From positions 1-64,000 of the forward strand of contig NZ_PCPR01000005.1 in the NCBI RefSeq assembly GCF_002979775.1: a DNA stretch of 64,000 nt, read 5' to 3'. The notes beneath the pieces are model-generated. The model had not been told where the DNA came from. It made no database searches and saw only the letters and a program-made list of their open reading frames with translations. The position numbers were made by a program, and so were the translations under genes. The DNA comes from Arthrobacter sp. MYb23. GTDB lineage: Bacteria; Actinomycetota; Actinomycetes; Actinomycetales; Micrococcaceae. How positions within the stretch are numbered: position 1 is the stretch's first letter; each line of letters starts with the position of its first letter. Positions 35,139-44,429 of the stretch are shown piece after piece.

Positions 35139-35810
35139 ATGATCAAACTTGTGTGCCTCGATATGGCCGGAACAACAGTCCAGGACGGCGGCGTCGTCAA
35201 GGAATCCTTCCTTTCCGCGGTCACCGACATGGGCCTCGCAACTGGCTCGCCGGCAGCGCGCGATGCTGTGCAGTACGCCTTGGACACCATGGGACAGAGC
35301 AAGATCGATGTCTTCATGGAGATCTTCGGCGGCGACTCAGAGGCTGCCGGGAAAGCCAACAGCATGTTTGAGGCAGCCTACGAACGGAACATCGCCTCCC
35401 TGGGAGTTCATGCGATCTCCGGTGCCGCCCAAACCATCAGCCGTCTGAGGGATGCCGGGGTAAAGGTTGTCCTCACCACCGGATTCTCGCCTGTCACCCG
35501 GGACCGCCTGATCACCTCCCTCGGATGGGAAGAACTGGTGGATGACGCACTTTCCCCCGCCGATGCGGGCAGGGGACGCCCGGCACCGGACATGATCCTG
35601 ACAGCGATGCTGCGTTTCGGGATCGACGACGTCCGCGAGATCGCAGTGGCGGGCGACACCACCAGCGACCTGCTGGCCGGAACGCGCTCTGGAGCATCGA
35701 TAGTGGCCGGTGTGCTTACCGGCGCCCACACCAGGGAAGACCTCCAGACTGCGCCCCACACCCACATTCTCAATTCCGTCACAGAACTGCCCGGCGTCCT
35801 GCTTTCCTAG
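35139..35810 (+). CDS. Phosphonatase-like HAD hydrolase
   Basis: The 223-residue HAD protein starts with MIKLVCLDMAGTT: nucleophile Asp8, with Ala10 where most HAD phosphatases have Asp. The DxAGT form is that of phosphonoacetaldehyde hydrolase and its PhnX-like relatives. Motifs II (TTGFS), III (RGRPAPDM) and IV (AVAGDTTSDLLAG) are present. I see no clear counterpart of the Schiff-base Lys of true phosphonatase in the short cap, so substrate may differ. The ATG at 35139 follows CAGGAG at ideal spacing. It is first in the phnDCE operon. Confidence 0.85.
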   Translation: MIKLVCLDMAGTTVQDGGVVKESFLSAVTDMGLATGSPAARDAVQYALDTMGQSKIDVFMEIFGGDSEAAGKANSMFEAAYERNIASLGVHAISGAAQTISRLRDAGVKVVLTTGFSPVTRDRLITSLGWEELVDDALSPADAGRGRPAPDMILTAMLRFGIDDVREIAVAGDTTSDLLAGTRSGASIVAGVLTGAHTREDLQTAPHTHILNSVTELPGVLLS

Positions 35811-35848
35811 GCCGGGCCCCCTCACCAACCACCAGAACAGGATTCCCC

Positions 35849-36805
35849 ATGAACTTCAAAGCCCTCACCGCCTCAGTAGTTGGCTTGGCGAGCGTGGTGC
35901 TCCTCTCCGGATGCGCCTCAGCCAGCGAACCGCAACCGTCAAGCGGGTTCCCATCGGAGATCGTCATCGGTGCGATCCCGAATGAGAACTCCACCGACCT
36001 CACCGGAACCTACGAGCCCTTGATCAAGATGATCGAGGCCGAAACCGGCTCCAAGGTCAAGCTCCAACAGGCCAGCGACTACGCCGGAATTGTTGAAGGA
36101 ATGATTGCGGACCGTGTGGACATAGCCTTCCTCGGCCCGTTCTCCTACGTGATAGCAACAGCCAACAAGGCGGACATCCAGCCGCTTGGCGCCCTGACCA
36201 AAGCCAAGGACACCCCTGCCGGTTATTATTCGCTGGGGATCACCCAGGGCAGCAATGACGCAGTGTCCGGAATCGAGGACTTCGCGGGCAAGGACACCTG
36301 CTTCGTTGATCCGGGCTCAACCTCCGGCTTCCTCTACCCCTCGGCCGGGCTGATCAGTTCGGGTGTGGCCTCCAGTGGTAAGGAAGCCGACATCAGCAAA
36401 GCGCTCAAACCGATCTACGCAGGCAGCCACGACGCCTCAGCTTTGTCCGTCAAGAGCGGGCAGTGCGAGGTGGGCTTTGCCATGCAGTCCATGGTGGAGG
36501 ACACCCTCCCCGGCAAGGGGGAACTGCAGGCCGGGGAGCTCAAATCAGTCTGGAAATCCGAGATGATTCCCGGCTCTGTCTTCGCGGTTCGCAACAAGCT
36601 CGGGGATGACGCTGTAGCCAAGCTGACAGCTCTCTTCACGGAGAAAGCCAACGCCGACTACTTCGAGTCCCAGGGATACTGCACCGGCAAGGAATGCCTG
36701 ATTACCGGCGAACATGCCTGGGGTGTTGTGAAGGCCGGCGATGCCGATTACGACGGCATCCGTAACGTCTGCCTCACCACCAAATCCGAAAAGTGCGAGC
36801 CGTGA
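35849..36805 (+). CDS. phnD: Phosphonate ABC transporter substrate-binding lipoprotein
   Basis: The 318-residue protein has a lipoprotein signal (LLSGC, Cys22) and a PhnD-type periplasmic-binding domain: IVIGAIPNENSTDL, ADRVDIAFLGPFSYV and CFVDPGSTSGFLYPS segments bind the phosphonate or phosphite moiety in this family. It is lipid-anchored outside the membrane and delivers ligand to PhnC-PhnE. The stop overlaps the next start. Confidence 0.92.
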   Translation: MNFKALTASVVGLASVVLLSGCASASEPQPSSGFPSEIVIGAIPNENSTDLTGTYEPLIKMIEAETGSKVKLQQASDYAGIVEGMIADRVDIAFLGPFSYVIATANKADIQPLGALTKAKDTPAGYYSLGITQGSNDAVSGIEDFAGKDTCFVDPGSTSGFLYPSAGLISSGVASSGKEADISKALKPIYAGSHDASALSVKSGQCEVGFAMQSMVEDTLPGKGELQAGELKSVWKSEMIPGSVFAVRNKLGDDAVAKLTALFTEKANADYFESQGYCTGKECLITGEHAWGVVKAGDADYDGIRNVCLTTKSEKCEP

Positions 36806-37623
36806 CCATGACCCAGGCTGCAGCAACCGCGGGCTCGGACGCTCAACCCGGACCAGCCATCCGCGTCCGGGAGCTCCGCAAGGACTTCGGACCGGTCACT
36901 GCACTTCAGGGAATCGACCTGGAGGTAGCCCCCGGTGAACTCACTGTCCTGCTGGGACTTTCCGGCTCGGGCAAATCGACCCTCCTTAGATGCTTGAATG
37001 GGCTGAATCCCATCACCGCCGGCGAGGCCACGGTCCTGGGCCAACCGGTCCATGGGATGACCAGCCGCGAGATGCGCAAGCTCCGCTCCAGAATTGGCTT
37101 TATCTTCCAGCACTTCAACCTGGTGGGCAGATTGACGTGCTTGGAGAACGTATTGATCGGAGCGTCCGGCCGGATACCAGGACCACGTTATGGAATCCTC
37201 AGCTACTCCCGCGCCCAGCGGCGTGAGGCGCTGACACATCTTTCGCGGGTGGGGTTGGGACAGCATGCCTTCCAACGAGCGGATTCCCTGTCCGGAGGGC
37301 AGCAACAGCGCGTGGCCATTGCCAGGGCACTCATGCAAAAACCCGAACTGATCCTGGCTGATGAACCAGTAGCGTCGCTGGACCCCGAGAACGCCGCAAA
37401 CGTCATGGACCTGCTGTTCCAGATCTGCCTTGAGAACAAGATCACCGTCCTGTGCACGCTTCATCAAGTGGACCTGGCAATGCACTGGGCCCACAGAATC
37501 GTGGGACTTCGTGACGGCGAAAAAGTCCTCGACTCCACCACCGCCACCCTGTCCCGCGAAGACGTCCTTAACGTATACCGGCAACTCCAGCCGGAGGCAG
37601 CCCCGGACGGAACCACTGCATGA
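36802..37623 (+). CDS. phnC: Phosphonate ABC transporter ATP-binding protein
   Basis: The 273-residue ATPase has all ABC motifs: Walker A GLSGSGKST, Q-loop FIFQHFNLV, signature LSGGQQQR, Walker B LILADEP and the switch His in TLHQ. The family assignment to PhnC follows from its PhnD and PhnE neighbours. The GTG at 36802 gives a GTGA overlap with phnD; GTG 36793 and ATG 36808 in frame are alternatives. Confidence 0.92.
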   Translation: MTMTQAAATAGSDAQPGPAIRVRELRKDFGPVTALQGIDLEVAPGELTVLLGLSGSGKSTLLRCLNGLNPITAGEATVLGQPVHGMTSREMRKLRSRIGFIFQHFNLVGRLTCLENVLIGASGRIPGPRYGILSYSRAQRREALTHLSRVGLGQHAFQRADSLSGGQQQRVAIARALMQKPELILADEPVASLDPENAANVMDLLFQICLENKITVLCTLHQVDLAMHWAHRIVGLRDGEKVLDSTTATLSREDVLNVYRQLQPEAAPDGTTA

Positions 37624-39293
37624 AAACCGCAATAAAATCCGCGGCGGAACCAGCTCCAATCCCCGGCAACCAGGCGAGAGCGTCCACCAATGACGCCCTA
37701 CGACCACCGTTCAGCAGGGAAAAGGCTGTTCTCTGGGTCGCTTTGGCTGCAATCGCCGGCCTGACGGTCCTTAGCGCCCGCCAGATCGACGTCGACCTCC
37801 GCGCGCTGGGTGGCGGATTCGACGACGTCGCCAACCTCCTGGCACGGATGCTTCCCCCCGAACTGGACGATCCCCCACGAGTGGGTGAGCTTCTGGTCGA
37901 AACACTGATGATGGCACTGCTGGGGACAGTCCTGGCCACGTTCATTTCCATTCCACTGGCCTTCCTTGCGGCATCGAACACCACCCCGCACCCGGCTGTC
38001 CACCACGCGGCCCGCATGATCATCACCATGTGCAGGGCGATACCTGACCTCGTGTTCGCAGTGCTGTTTGTGCGGGCCTTGGGGATCGGCGTACTGCCCG
38101 GCATCCTGGCCCTGGGACTGCACTCGGTAGGGATGATGGCCAAGCTGTTCGCGGATGCCATTGAGCAGATCGATGAAGGGCCCAGGGAAGCAGTACGGGC
38201 CACCGGCGCCGGACGGCTTGCCGAGTTGGTCAGCGCGGTGCTGCCCCAGGTCACGCCGGCGTGGATCGGCACCTTCATCTACCGGGTGGACATCAACCTC
38301 CGGACCTCAGTAGTCCTTGGCTTCGTGGGCGCAGGAGGCATCGGCTTCGCCCTGCAGGACGCCCTACGCGGTCTGATGTACCAGAGCGCCATGGGCATCA
38401 TCCTGATCATCCTGCTCATCATCGCTGCCATGGAGTACCTTGCCAGTGGCTTGCGGCGGACGCTCCTCGATCCAGCATCCGATGGAGCCGCCCTGCCCGC
38501 GATGCCCGGCCCCTCCCTTCGGCCACCCTGGACCAAGGGGCGAACGATTCGTGGCCTGTGCGCAGCGGCGACCGTCACCGCCGTCGTGGTTTCCGTCATT
38601 TACCTGAACATCGACCCCTTGGCGCCCATCAAGCAATTCCCGGACCTTGTTTCCGTGTTTGGGAGGCTGATGCCGCCATCGGTGGAGGGTGTACAGAACG
38701 CCTTGCTGAAAGCGGTGGGAGAGACCCTGGCCATCGGTCTCGTGGCGACAGCAGCCGGAGCGGCGGCGGCCATCCCTGTTGGGATCCTGGCCGCCCGGAA
38801 TGTCTCGCCATCCGTCTACACGTACCACTCGGCCAGAGCCGTCATCCTGGCCGTTCGGGCCATCCCCGAGCTCATTCTGGCCGTGATTTTCGTTGCTGCC
38901 ATCGGACTTGGACCCATGGCCGGCGCCATGGCATTAGGGGTGGGAACCATCGGATTCCTCGGCAAGCTCGTGGCCGATTCGGTGGAAGAAATCCCCGGCG
39001 GGCCGCTGGAGGCGGTCCGTGCGGCTGGAGGGAGTTGGTGGGACGTGCTGTTCGCTGCCGTCATCCCGCAAACACTGCCGCAACTCACAGGCCACTGGCT
39101 ATACATGCTGGACGTAAACATTCGCACATCAACGGTTCTGGGGATTGTTGGCGCCGGCGGCATCGGCTTCCTCCTCATGGAGTCCGTCCGCACACTCAAC
39201 TTCGACATCGCCGGCAGCATCATCCTGATCATCTTCTTCATCGTCTTCGCGATCGAAAGGCTCTCTGCATGGATACGCAGACTCTTCCGCTGA
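37620..39293 (+). CDS. phnE: Fused tandem phosphonate ABC permease (PhnE-PhnE)
   Basis: The 557-residue membrane protein joins two complete permease units in one chain. Each unit has its own coupling (EAA) loop: EGPREAVRATGAGRLAELVSA near 190 and GGPLEAVRAAGGSWWDVLFAA near 460, each followed by VVLGFVGAGGIG- or TVLGIVGAGGIG-type motifs. PhnE normally forms a homodimer of about 270-residue subunits or comes as two genes, so here the two halves are covalently linked. It overlaps phnC by ATGA and the next gene by 25 bp. Confidence 0.92.
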   Translation: MKTAIKSAAEPAPIPGNQARASTNDALRPPFSREKAVLWVALAAIAGLTVLSARQIDVDLRALGGGFDDVANLLARMLPPELDDPPRVGELLVETLMMALLGTVLATFISIPLAFLAASNTTPHPAVHHAARMIITMCRAIPDLVFAVLFVRALGIGVLPGILALGLHSVGMMAKLFADAIEQIDEGPREAVRATGAGRLAELVSAVLPQVTPAWIGTFIYRVDINLRTSVVLGFVGAGGIGFALQDALRGLMYQSAMGIILIILLIIAAMEYLASGLRRTLLDPASDGAALPAMPGPSLRPPWTKGRTIRGLCAAATVTAVVVSVIYLNIDPLAPIKQFPDLVSVFGRLMPPSVEGVQNALLKAVGETLAIGLVATAAGAAAAIPVGILAARNVSPSVYTYHSARAVILAVRAIPELILAVIFVAAIGLGPMAGAMALGVGTIGFLGKLVADSVEEIPGGPLEAVRAAGGSWWDVLFAAVIPQTLPQLTGHWLYMLDVNIRTSTVLGIVGAGGIGFLLMESVRTLNFDIAGSIILIIFFIVFAIERLSAWIRRLFR

Positions 39294-40360
39294 CAGCGTC
39301 CGCCCAGGTCTGGACCGGTGGAAGCGAGTTCCGCAACCTCAGGGTGGACCTGCCCACCCTGGCCCATGGCGAGGCGCTGGCAACCATTGATCTCGCTACC
39401 ATTTGCGGCTCAGACATCCACACGATTTCGGGCCGACGTCCCGGACCCCATCCCGGCATTCTTGGGCACGAGGCCGTTGGCAGGATCACCAGTATTGGCA
39501 TTGGCGGGGTGAAGGACTTCCGTGGACGGGAACTCCAGCCAGGTGACAGGGTGATCTGGAGCGTTACTGTCTCCTGTGGTCAGTGCGCCAGATGCCGGGC
39601 AGGCGTCACAGCGAAATGCGTTGAGCTGCTCAAGACCGGCCATGAACCGCTCGACGGCGTTTGGGGCCTGTCAGGCGGCTACTCGTCCCACATCCATCTT
39701 CGCCGCGGCATCACCATGGTGTCGGTCCCGGAGACGGTGAGCGACGCAGCGGCAGCACCCGTCGCCTGCGCCACCGCAACGGTGATGGCAGTGATGGAAG
39801 CCGCCGGTGTCCTGGCTGGCAAACGCGTCCTCATCAGTGGTGCAGGAATGCTGGGAATCGTTGCCTGCGCTGTCGCCCAGCACCGAGGAGCATCAGCCGT
39901 GCATGTCCGGGACATCAATCCGGAACGGCTCGCGCTGGCCCGGGAGTTCGGAGCGACCGACGCAGCCGCACCCAACGAGGACCGCCCGGGCCTTGCCGTG
40001 GACATCGCCGTGGACCTGTCCGGCGCGACACAAGCAGTGGAGTCAGCCTTCGCATCCCTGGACATCAAAGGACGCATGGTCCTCGCTGGGTCAGTCTCAC
40101 CCGGACCGGCCGTGCTGCTGGACCCCGAACGCATGGTCCGATCCTTGCTGACCGTCACCGGCGTCCACAACTACGAACCCAAACATCTTCAAGAGGCCAT
40201 GGATTTCGTCCATGAAACACGGGACACCTACCAGTGGGACGTGCTGGTGGAGGAACCCTGCGCCCTCGCAGAACTCCCGTTCCTCATGCAGCCGCCCACC
40301 GGGCGATCACTCAGGAAATCTGTAACCCCCAACGTTGGAACAATAAGGAGAACATCATGA
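39269..40360 (+). CDS. Zinc alcohol dehydrogenase associated with phosphonate catabolism
   Basis: The 363-residue MDR protein has catalytic zinc ligands Cys46 (ICGSDIH) and His67-Glu68 (GHEAVG), the structural-zinc cysteines 103, 106, 109 and 117, and the Rossmann ISGAGMLG. A family of alcohol dehydrogenases (HpnZ type) regularly accompanies phosphonate transporters and PhnX-like hydrolases; this fits that set and probably oxidises a hydroxyalkylphosphonate or a related alcohol. The ATG at 39269 follows GAAAGG. Substrate is not known. Confidence 0.85.
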   Translation: MDTQTLPLTASAQVWTGGSEFRNLRVDLPTLAHGEALATIDLATICGSDIHTISGRRPGPHPGILGHEAVGRITSIGIGGVKDFRGRELQPGDRVIWSVTVSCGQCARCRAGVTAKCVELLKTGHEPLDGVWGLSGGYSSHIHLRRGITMVSVPETVSDAAAAPVACATATVMAVMEAAGVLAGKRVLISGAGMLGIVACAVAQHRGASAVHVRDINPERLALAREFGATDAAAPNEDRPGLAVDIAVDLSGATQAVESAFASLDIKGRMVLAGSVSPGPAVLLDPERMVRSLLTVTGVHNYEPKHLQEAMDFVHETRDTYQWDVLVEEPCALAELPFLMQPPTGRSLRKSVTPNVGTIRRTS

Positions 40361-42438
40361 CCACCCACACATCAGTTGGACGACGCGGCTTCCTTGGCGG
40401 AGGCCTCGCCACGGCCGGGTTGACCATCGCTGCGACCGTCCCGGCGTCGATCCCGGCGCACGCCGCTGGTGGTGCGCCGATCCGCGCGGCAGTGCTGGAG
40501 TTCAACGATCCCTGGACCAAAGCAACCGGCCTGGGTGAGCTGTTGCGGCGGGCCGGGGCAACCGTGATCACTCTCGATCCCAGCCTGCCCGCCACATCGC
40601 AAGGCGTCGATGTCATTGCCTTCGGCACCTTCACCAACAACGCGCCCACCTACCTTGACTATGTAGCAGCGCAGTCGGCATCCCTGCGGGACTTCGTCGC
40701 AGCCGGTGGCGTGGTGCTGGACATGGCCCAGTCCGACCAATACTCACCCAAAGCCACATACCTGCCCGGGCCACTGAGCGCTACCCGCGCGGACCCGGAC
40801 CACGACGCCATCTATGCGATGGCCCCGGAACACCCGCTCGTCTCGGCGCTGAGGACGGGGATCGACGGCAGGGTCCTGAGTGATCGGGCTTCGACGATCC
40901 GTGTCAGCTGGGAGACGTTGGTGGACTGGGAGTCCATGCGGGTGCTGCTCTCCTGCGCCCCCGGGGGTAACCCGAAGCCTCCCGCGCTCCTGGAGGGCGC
41001 GCACGGAAAGGGCAGATTCCTGGTCACCAGCCTGACCATCGACAAGTGCTTCAACGCCGCAGGTACAGCCATCCAGCCTGCCGCCGCCGTCGGAGACAGC
41101 GAAGCGTTCTTTGCTGCGCTGACCAAATACGTCTCCTCCGTCAAGGCAGGGACCGCTCCGGCTGTGGTGCCCACGCCCAAGCCCAAGGACCCGGCCGCCG
41201 GACCGATGGTGGGTCACACCACGGATCGGACCACGCGCATCTGGCTTCGCCCCGGCCGGGACCACCACGCCATTCCACGGTGGGAATGCACGGTCCGTAA
41301 CCAGAAGGGCAAGGAAGAACGGGTCCAGGCTACCCTCACCAGTGCGAACGATTACAGCCTGATCTTCGAAGTGGACAAGTTGCACCCCGGAACGCGGTAC
41401 ACGTTCACGATCGTTCCCGTCACCGGCGATCCGGAGTTCACCCCACTGATTGGTGCTTTCACCACTGCCCCGTCCGATAACTCCAAGGCCAAGGTGGTCA
41501 TGGGCGTCGGTTCCTGTGCCCCGTCAGGCTCGGACGCCGTCTGGGACCGCATCCTGGCTGAGGGTTGCGACAGCTTTGTTTTCATGGGGGATACCCCGTA
41601 CATCGACTCCGTAGACCTGCAGTTCGCCCGGCAACGTCACCGCGAGTTCCTCCAGGTTCCCGAGCTGGCACGGATGGTCCGCTCCATTCCGACCTGGGGC
41701 ACGTGGGACGATCACGACTTTGCGTTCAACGCCAGCCTGGGAGATGTGAAGGGCAAGGTCAACACCCGGACGGCATTCGTCGACTACCGTGCCAACGCCA
41801 GCTACGGTCACACAAGTGCTGGCGAACAGCAAACCAGGCGCGACGCCGGCGAAGGCGTCTACACGTCCTTCCGGCGCGGACCCGTGGAAGTGTTCCTCCT
41901 GGACCCCCGGTGGTTCAGCCGGACCGAGGCAAGCTGGGCCGACGTCGGACAGCCAACATGCCTGGGTGCGACGCAGTGGCAGTGGTTCCAGAAGGCCCTG
42001 CGTTCCAGTGACGCCACGTTCAAGCTGGTTGTCAGCGGAATGATCTGGGATGACAAACAGAACGCGGAATCTGACGACTGGGGTACCTTCCCTCACGAAC
42101 GCGAGGCGATGTTCGACTTCATCAAGGACGAAGAGATTCCCGGCGTCGTCCTTCTCAGCGGCGATATCCACGTATCCCGTGCCTTGAACTACGGGCCCCG
42201 CGTCGGATACGACCTCTGGCAATGGATCGTCAGTCCACTGCACGACCGCACCATCGCGAGCCTCAACGTGCCGCATCCCGCGCTGGTGCACAGCGCGGTT
42301 GAACCGAATGTCTTCGCCCGGATCGAGGCTGACACCACTGTGAAGCCCGCAACTCTGAAAGCCACGTGGATCAACCGTGACGGCGAACGGATCTTCGAGG
42401 TCGCCACCACCTCCACGCAGCTCGGGCACCGCCACTAG
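40357..42438 (+). CDS. Tat-exported PhoD-family phosphatase with extra N-terminal domain
   Basis: The 693-residue protein begins with a Tat signal (GRRGFLGG followed by a hydrophobic stretch and AHA cleavage site). Residues about 40-270 form an alpha/beta domain that looks like a class I glutamine-amidotransferase/ThuA-type fold, which PhoD proteins usually lack. A PhoD N-terminal beta domain follows from about 285, then the metallophosphatase core with GSCAPS, MGDTPYIDS, WDDHDF and SGDIHVS motifs. It is a secreted phosphodiesterase or phosphatase that could release phosphate from an organophosphorus compound outside the cell. AAGGAG precedes the ATG, which overlaps the dehydrogenase stop. 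Confidence 0.87.
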   Translation: MTTHTSVGRRGFLGGGLATAGLTIAATVPASIPAHAAGGAPIRAAVLEFNDPWTKATGLGELLRRAGATVITLDPSLPATSQGVDVIAFGTFTNNAPTYLDYVAAQSASLRDFVAAGGVVLDMAQSDQYSPKATYLPGPLSATRADPDHDAIYAMAPEHPLVSALRTGIDGRVLSDRASTIRVSWETLVDWESMRVLLSCAPGGNPKPPALLEGAHGKGRFLVTSLTIDKCFNAAGTAIQPAAAVGDSEAFFAALTKYVSSVKAGTAPAVVPTPKPKDPAAGPMVGHTTDRTTRIWLRPGRDHHAIPRWECTVRNQKGKEERVQATLTSANDYSLIFEVDKLHPGTRYTFTIVPVTGDPEFTPLIGAFTTAPSDNSKAKVVMGVGSCAPSGSDAVWDRILAEGCDSFVFMGDTPYIDSVDLQFARQRHREFLQVPELARMVRSIPTWGTWDDHDFAFNASLGDVKGKVNTRTAFVDYRANASYGHTSAGEQQTRRDAGEGVYTSFRRGPVEVFLLDPRWFSRTEASWADVGQPTCLGATQWQWFQKALRSSDATFKLVVSGMIWDDKQNAESDDWGTFPHEREAMFDFIKDEEIPGVVLLSGDIHVSRALNYGPRVGYDLWQWIVSPLHDRTIASLNVPHPALVHSAVEPNVFARIEADTTVKPATLKATWINRDGERIFEVATTSTQLGHRH

Positions 42439-42444
42439 CGGTCT

Positions 42445-42480
42445 GGGGGCGGGCAGTGGAACTAGCTGCTGTCCGTCCCC
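42445..42480 (+). terminator. Transcription terminator hairpin after the phn operon
   Basis: Two 12-base arms (GGGGGCGGGCAG and CTGTCCGTCCCC) pair completely in RNA, with two G-U pairs, around a 12-base loop. It starts 7 bp after the PhoD-family stop and precedes the convergent winged-helix gene. There is no T-run after the stem. Confidence 0.6.
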
Positions 42481-42505
42481 GGCCGCTGCGGCCTTGCTCG
42501 TGTGG

Positions 42506-43636
42506 CTAGGGGTCGAGCACGAGGTCCAGTTCTTTGTTCAGGATCCGGGCGAGATGCTGGACTTCGTCTTTTAGTAGCTGGAATGGCATCCCGGTACTTG
42601 GCGCGAAGGGTTTGACAACAACGGTCTTGGCGCGCACGCGCCACGTTGCTATGGCACGGCCCGCTGAGATGACCAGTGGGTAGCCATTGGACGCCTTGGC
42701 CCGTTGGGTGGTGGGGATGAGGCGATTGTCTGCAGTGCCGGGGCCGAAGAACCAAGGGTCGAATGCTGGCAGGAGCCTGAGGTGTTCTGTCGAGCGAGCG
42801 GTGAGGATGGAGTCCACGTCTGCTGTTAGCGCCAGTGAGTCCACGCCATCGACATCGATCGTTGTGATCTCTGAACCGAGGTCCTGGATCCAGGACAGAA
42901 GTCGCCGTTTGGGCACGCCGAGCCCTTGGGTGAGCCAGTAGGTAAGACTTTCGAAAGTGGCGGGCGCGTAGGAGTGCAGGTAGGCGCGAATGGACCTTCT
43001 GCCGGCTTCATCGACGGCGGCGTCGGTAGGCTCGTCCCGCTGGTGCCAGGCGCGTTGGAATGTCGCTTCCGTGCCGTGTGGTGGGCCGAAGCAAATGTCG
43101 CCCCACCAGTGCAGTGGTTTGTACAGGCTGTCAGCACCCGCTCCCAAAGCCGCCGGCGCGAGGTGGCGTAAGCCGGGGATCCTGTGGAGGCTTTCGCTGA
43201 TCTGTGAGCGAGTCATTGGCCCGCCGTCGAGGATTCCGCGTAGTGCCTCTCGTAACGGCTGCCAATCGCTGATCGTGAAGCCGCCTTGTTCCTGCCACCG
43301 CTTTGTTTCCCATATCCGGGTCACGGTTCGTGTCATCAGCAGATCGGTGGCGGTAGAAGGGGTGAAGATGTAGGAACCGCCGCGGAATGCGTAGCTTCTT
43401 ACCAAGGTCCTGGACTCCAGCGCCTGGTTCAAGGCATCGAGCTTTGGGTCGCGATGCCGTAAGGCGACGGTCAGGTCTGCCGCTTCCGCGGGCCAGGCCC
43501 GCGTTGCGACCACGCGTTCCACCACATCAGTGACCGATGCGGCACCTTCACCAATAAGTGCGTGCCTGCCGAGCCTCCACTCGAGTGCGTCCACGAGATG
43601 AATTCTCCTGCTGGTATTGGCAGTAGTTGGTTTCAT
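42506..43636 (-). CDS. Winged helix DNA-binding domain protein (HTH_42 family)
   Basis: The 376-residue protein matches the HTH_42/AlkZ-like winged-helix family common in Actinobacteria: tandem winged-helix segments and the conserved GRAIATWRV-type C-terminal strand. Its relative AlkZ/YcaQ is a DNA glycosylase that unhooks interstrand crosslinks, but many family members are uncharacterised, and I see no clear Q-x-D catalytic motif. The ATG at 43636 follows GAGGAG with longer spacing. It is followed after a 94-bp gap by nothing co-transcribed with certainty. Confidence 0.75.
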   Translation of the reverse strand: MKPTTANTSRRIHLVDALEWRLGRHALIGEGAASVTDVVERVVATRAWPAEAADLTVALRHRDPKLDALNQALESRTLVRSYAFRGGSYIFTPSTATDLLMTRTVTRIWETKRWQEQGGFTISDWQPLREALRGILDGGPMTRSQISESLHRIPGLRHLAPAALGAGADSLYKPLHWWGDICFGPPHGTEATFQRAWHQRDEPTDAAVDEAGRRSIRAYLHSYAPATFESLTYWLTQGLGVPKRRLLSWIQDLGSEITTIDVDGVDSLALTADVDSILTARSTEHLRLLPAFDPWFFGPGTADNRLIPTTQRAKASNGYPLVISAGRAIATWRVRAKTVVVKPFAPSTGMPFQLLKDEVQHLARILNKELDLVLDP

Positions 43637-43730
43637 GCGCTTCGTGTCTCCTCAAGTGAGCACTACCGTACAGCAGCCTCATGAGAGACCGCCGGGGTGG
43701 CCGAGGAGTATGCCGGTGGGACGCTCCCCG

Positions 43731-44426
43731 CTACATCGGGCCGGCACCATCACTCAGCAGTATGCCCGGGTTGTGCACACGTACGTACTCGGCGATTTGC
43801 GGTGCAATCCCGGTGAAGGTTTCGGGGCTGACGGGAAGCGTGAGATTGAGGTGCGCGTTGCGACCGTCGGTGAGTTCGACAAGGATCCTTCGGGTGCCGT
43901 CACGCATCCCCAGTCGCAGGCCTGCCGTTCGGTCGAGACCCTTCTTGGTCACGAGACCGAGTTGGTGACCGCTATCGAGATTTGCGAGGCCGCTGGATCG
44001 TCGCGCCTGCGGCGCCCGGCCCTCAAGTCGGATCGACCGGATGTCACCCCAAGCGATGGGGTCGTCGCTGTTACCGGCTCCACGGCTGCCGACCAGCACG
44101 AGTCCGGTGATCCCCACAGAATCAATGGACAGCAGCGGAGCGGTTTGTCGCGACCACCGGATGATACGTGTGAGAACCTCGGCGCAGCTCACAAGCGACG
44201 CGAGCGCCACGAGAATGAAAAAGATGCCAAACGCGACGCCGATAAAAATGCCTGCAGCCTCCATCTGAAGGAAGCTGGCCACGATCATCCAGACACCCAA
44301 CGCGGCGAGTCCGATCATGATCAGAGTGGCTGCGCCGAAGCCGATCAACTGCCGAGTTGCTCGCCCGGGGTCATACCGGACCGTCAGCGCTGGCGGCGTC
44401 CCGGGTGGACGGGCGTTGGTGGACAT
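43731..44426 (-). CDS. Two-TM hypothetical membrane protein
   Basis: The 231-residue protein has two hydrophobic segments at about 27-50 and 58-80, then a soluble domain that contains a WGDIRSIRLEG segment typical of bacterial PH-like domains. No enzymatic motif is visible. It starts 3 bp after the mycothione reductase stop with AGGCAGG upstream, so the two are co-transcribed. Function unknown. Confidence 0.75.
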   Translation of the reverse strand: MSTNARPPGTPPALTVRYDPGRATRQLIGFGAATLIMIGLAALGVWMIVASFLQMEAAGIFIGVAFGIFFILVALASLVSCAEVLTRIIRWSRQTAPLLSIDSVGITGLVLVGSRGAGNSDDPIAWGDIRSIRLEGRAPQARRSSGLANLDSGHQLGLVTKKGLDRTAGLRLGMRDGTRRILVELTDGRNAHLNLTLPVSPETFTGIAPQIAEYVRVHNPGILLSDGAGPM

Positions 44427-44429
44427 CGG

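Noticed and set aside
38261..39268. Extension of the alcohol dehydrogenase frame back to 38261
   Set aside because: That stretch lies within phnE in another frame and encodes Arg/His/Pro-rich sequence; the true start is the ATG at 39269 with a ribosome-binding site.
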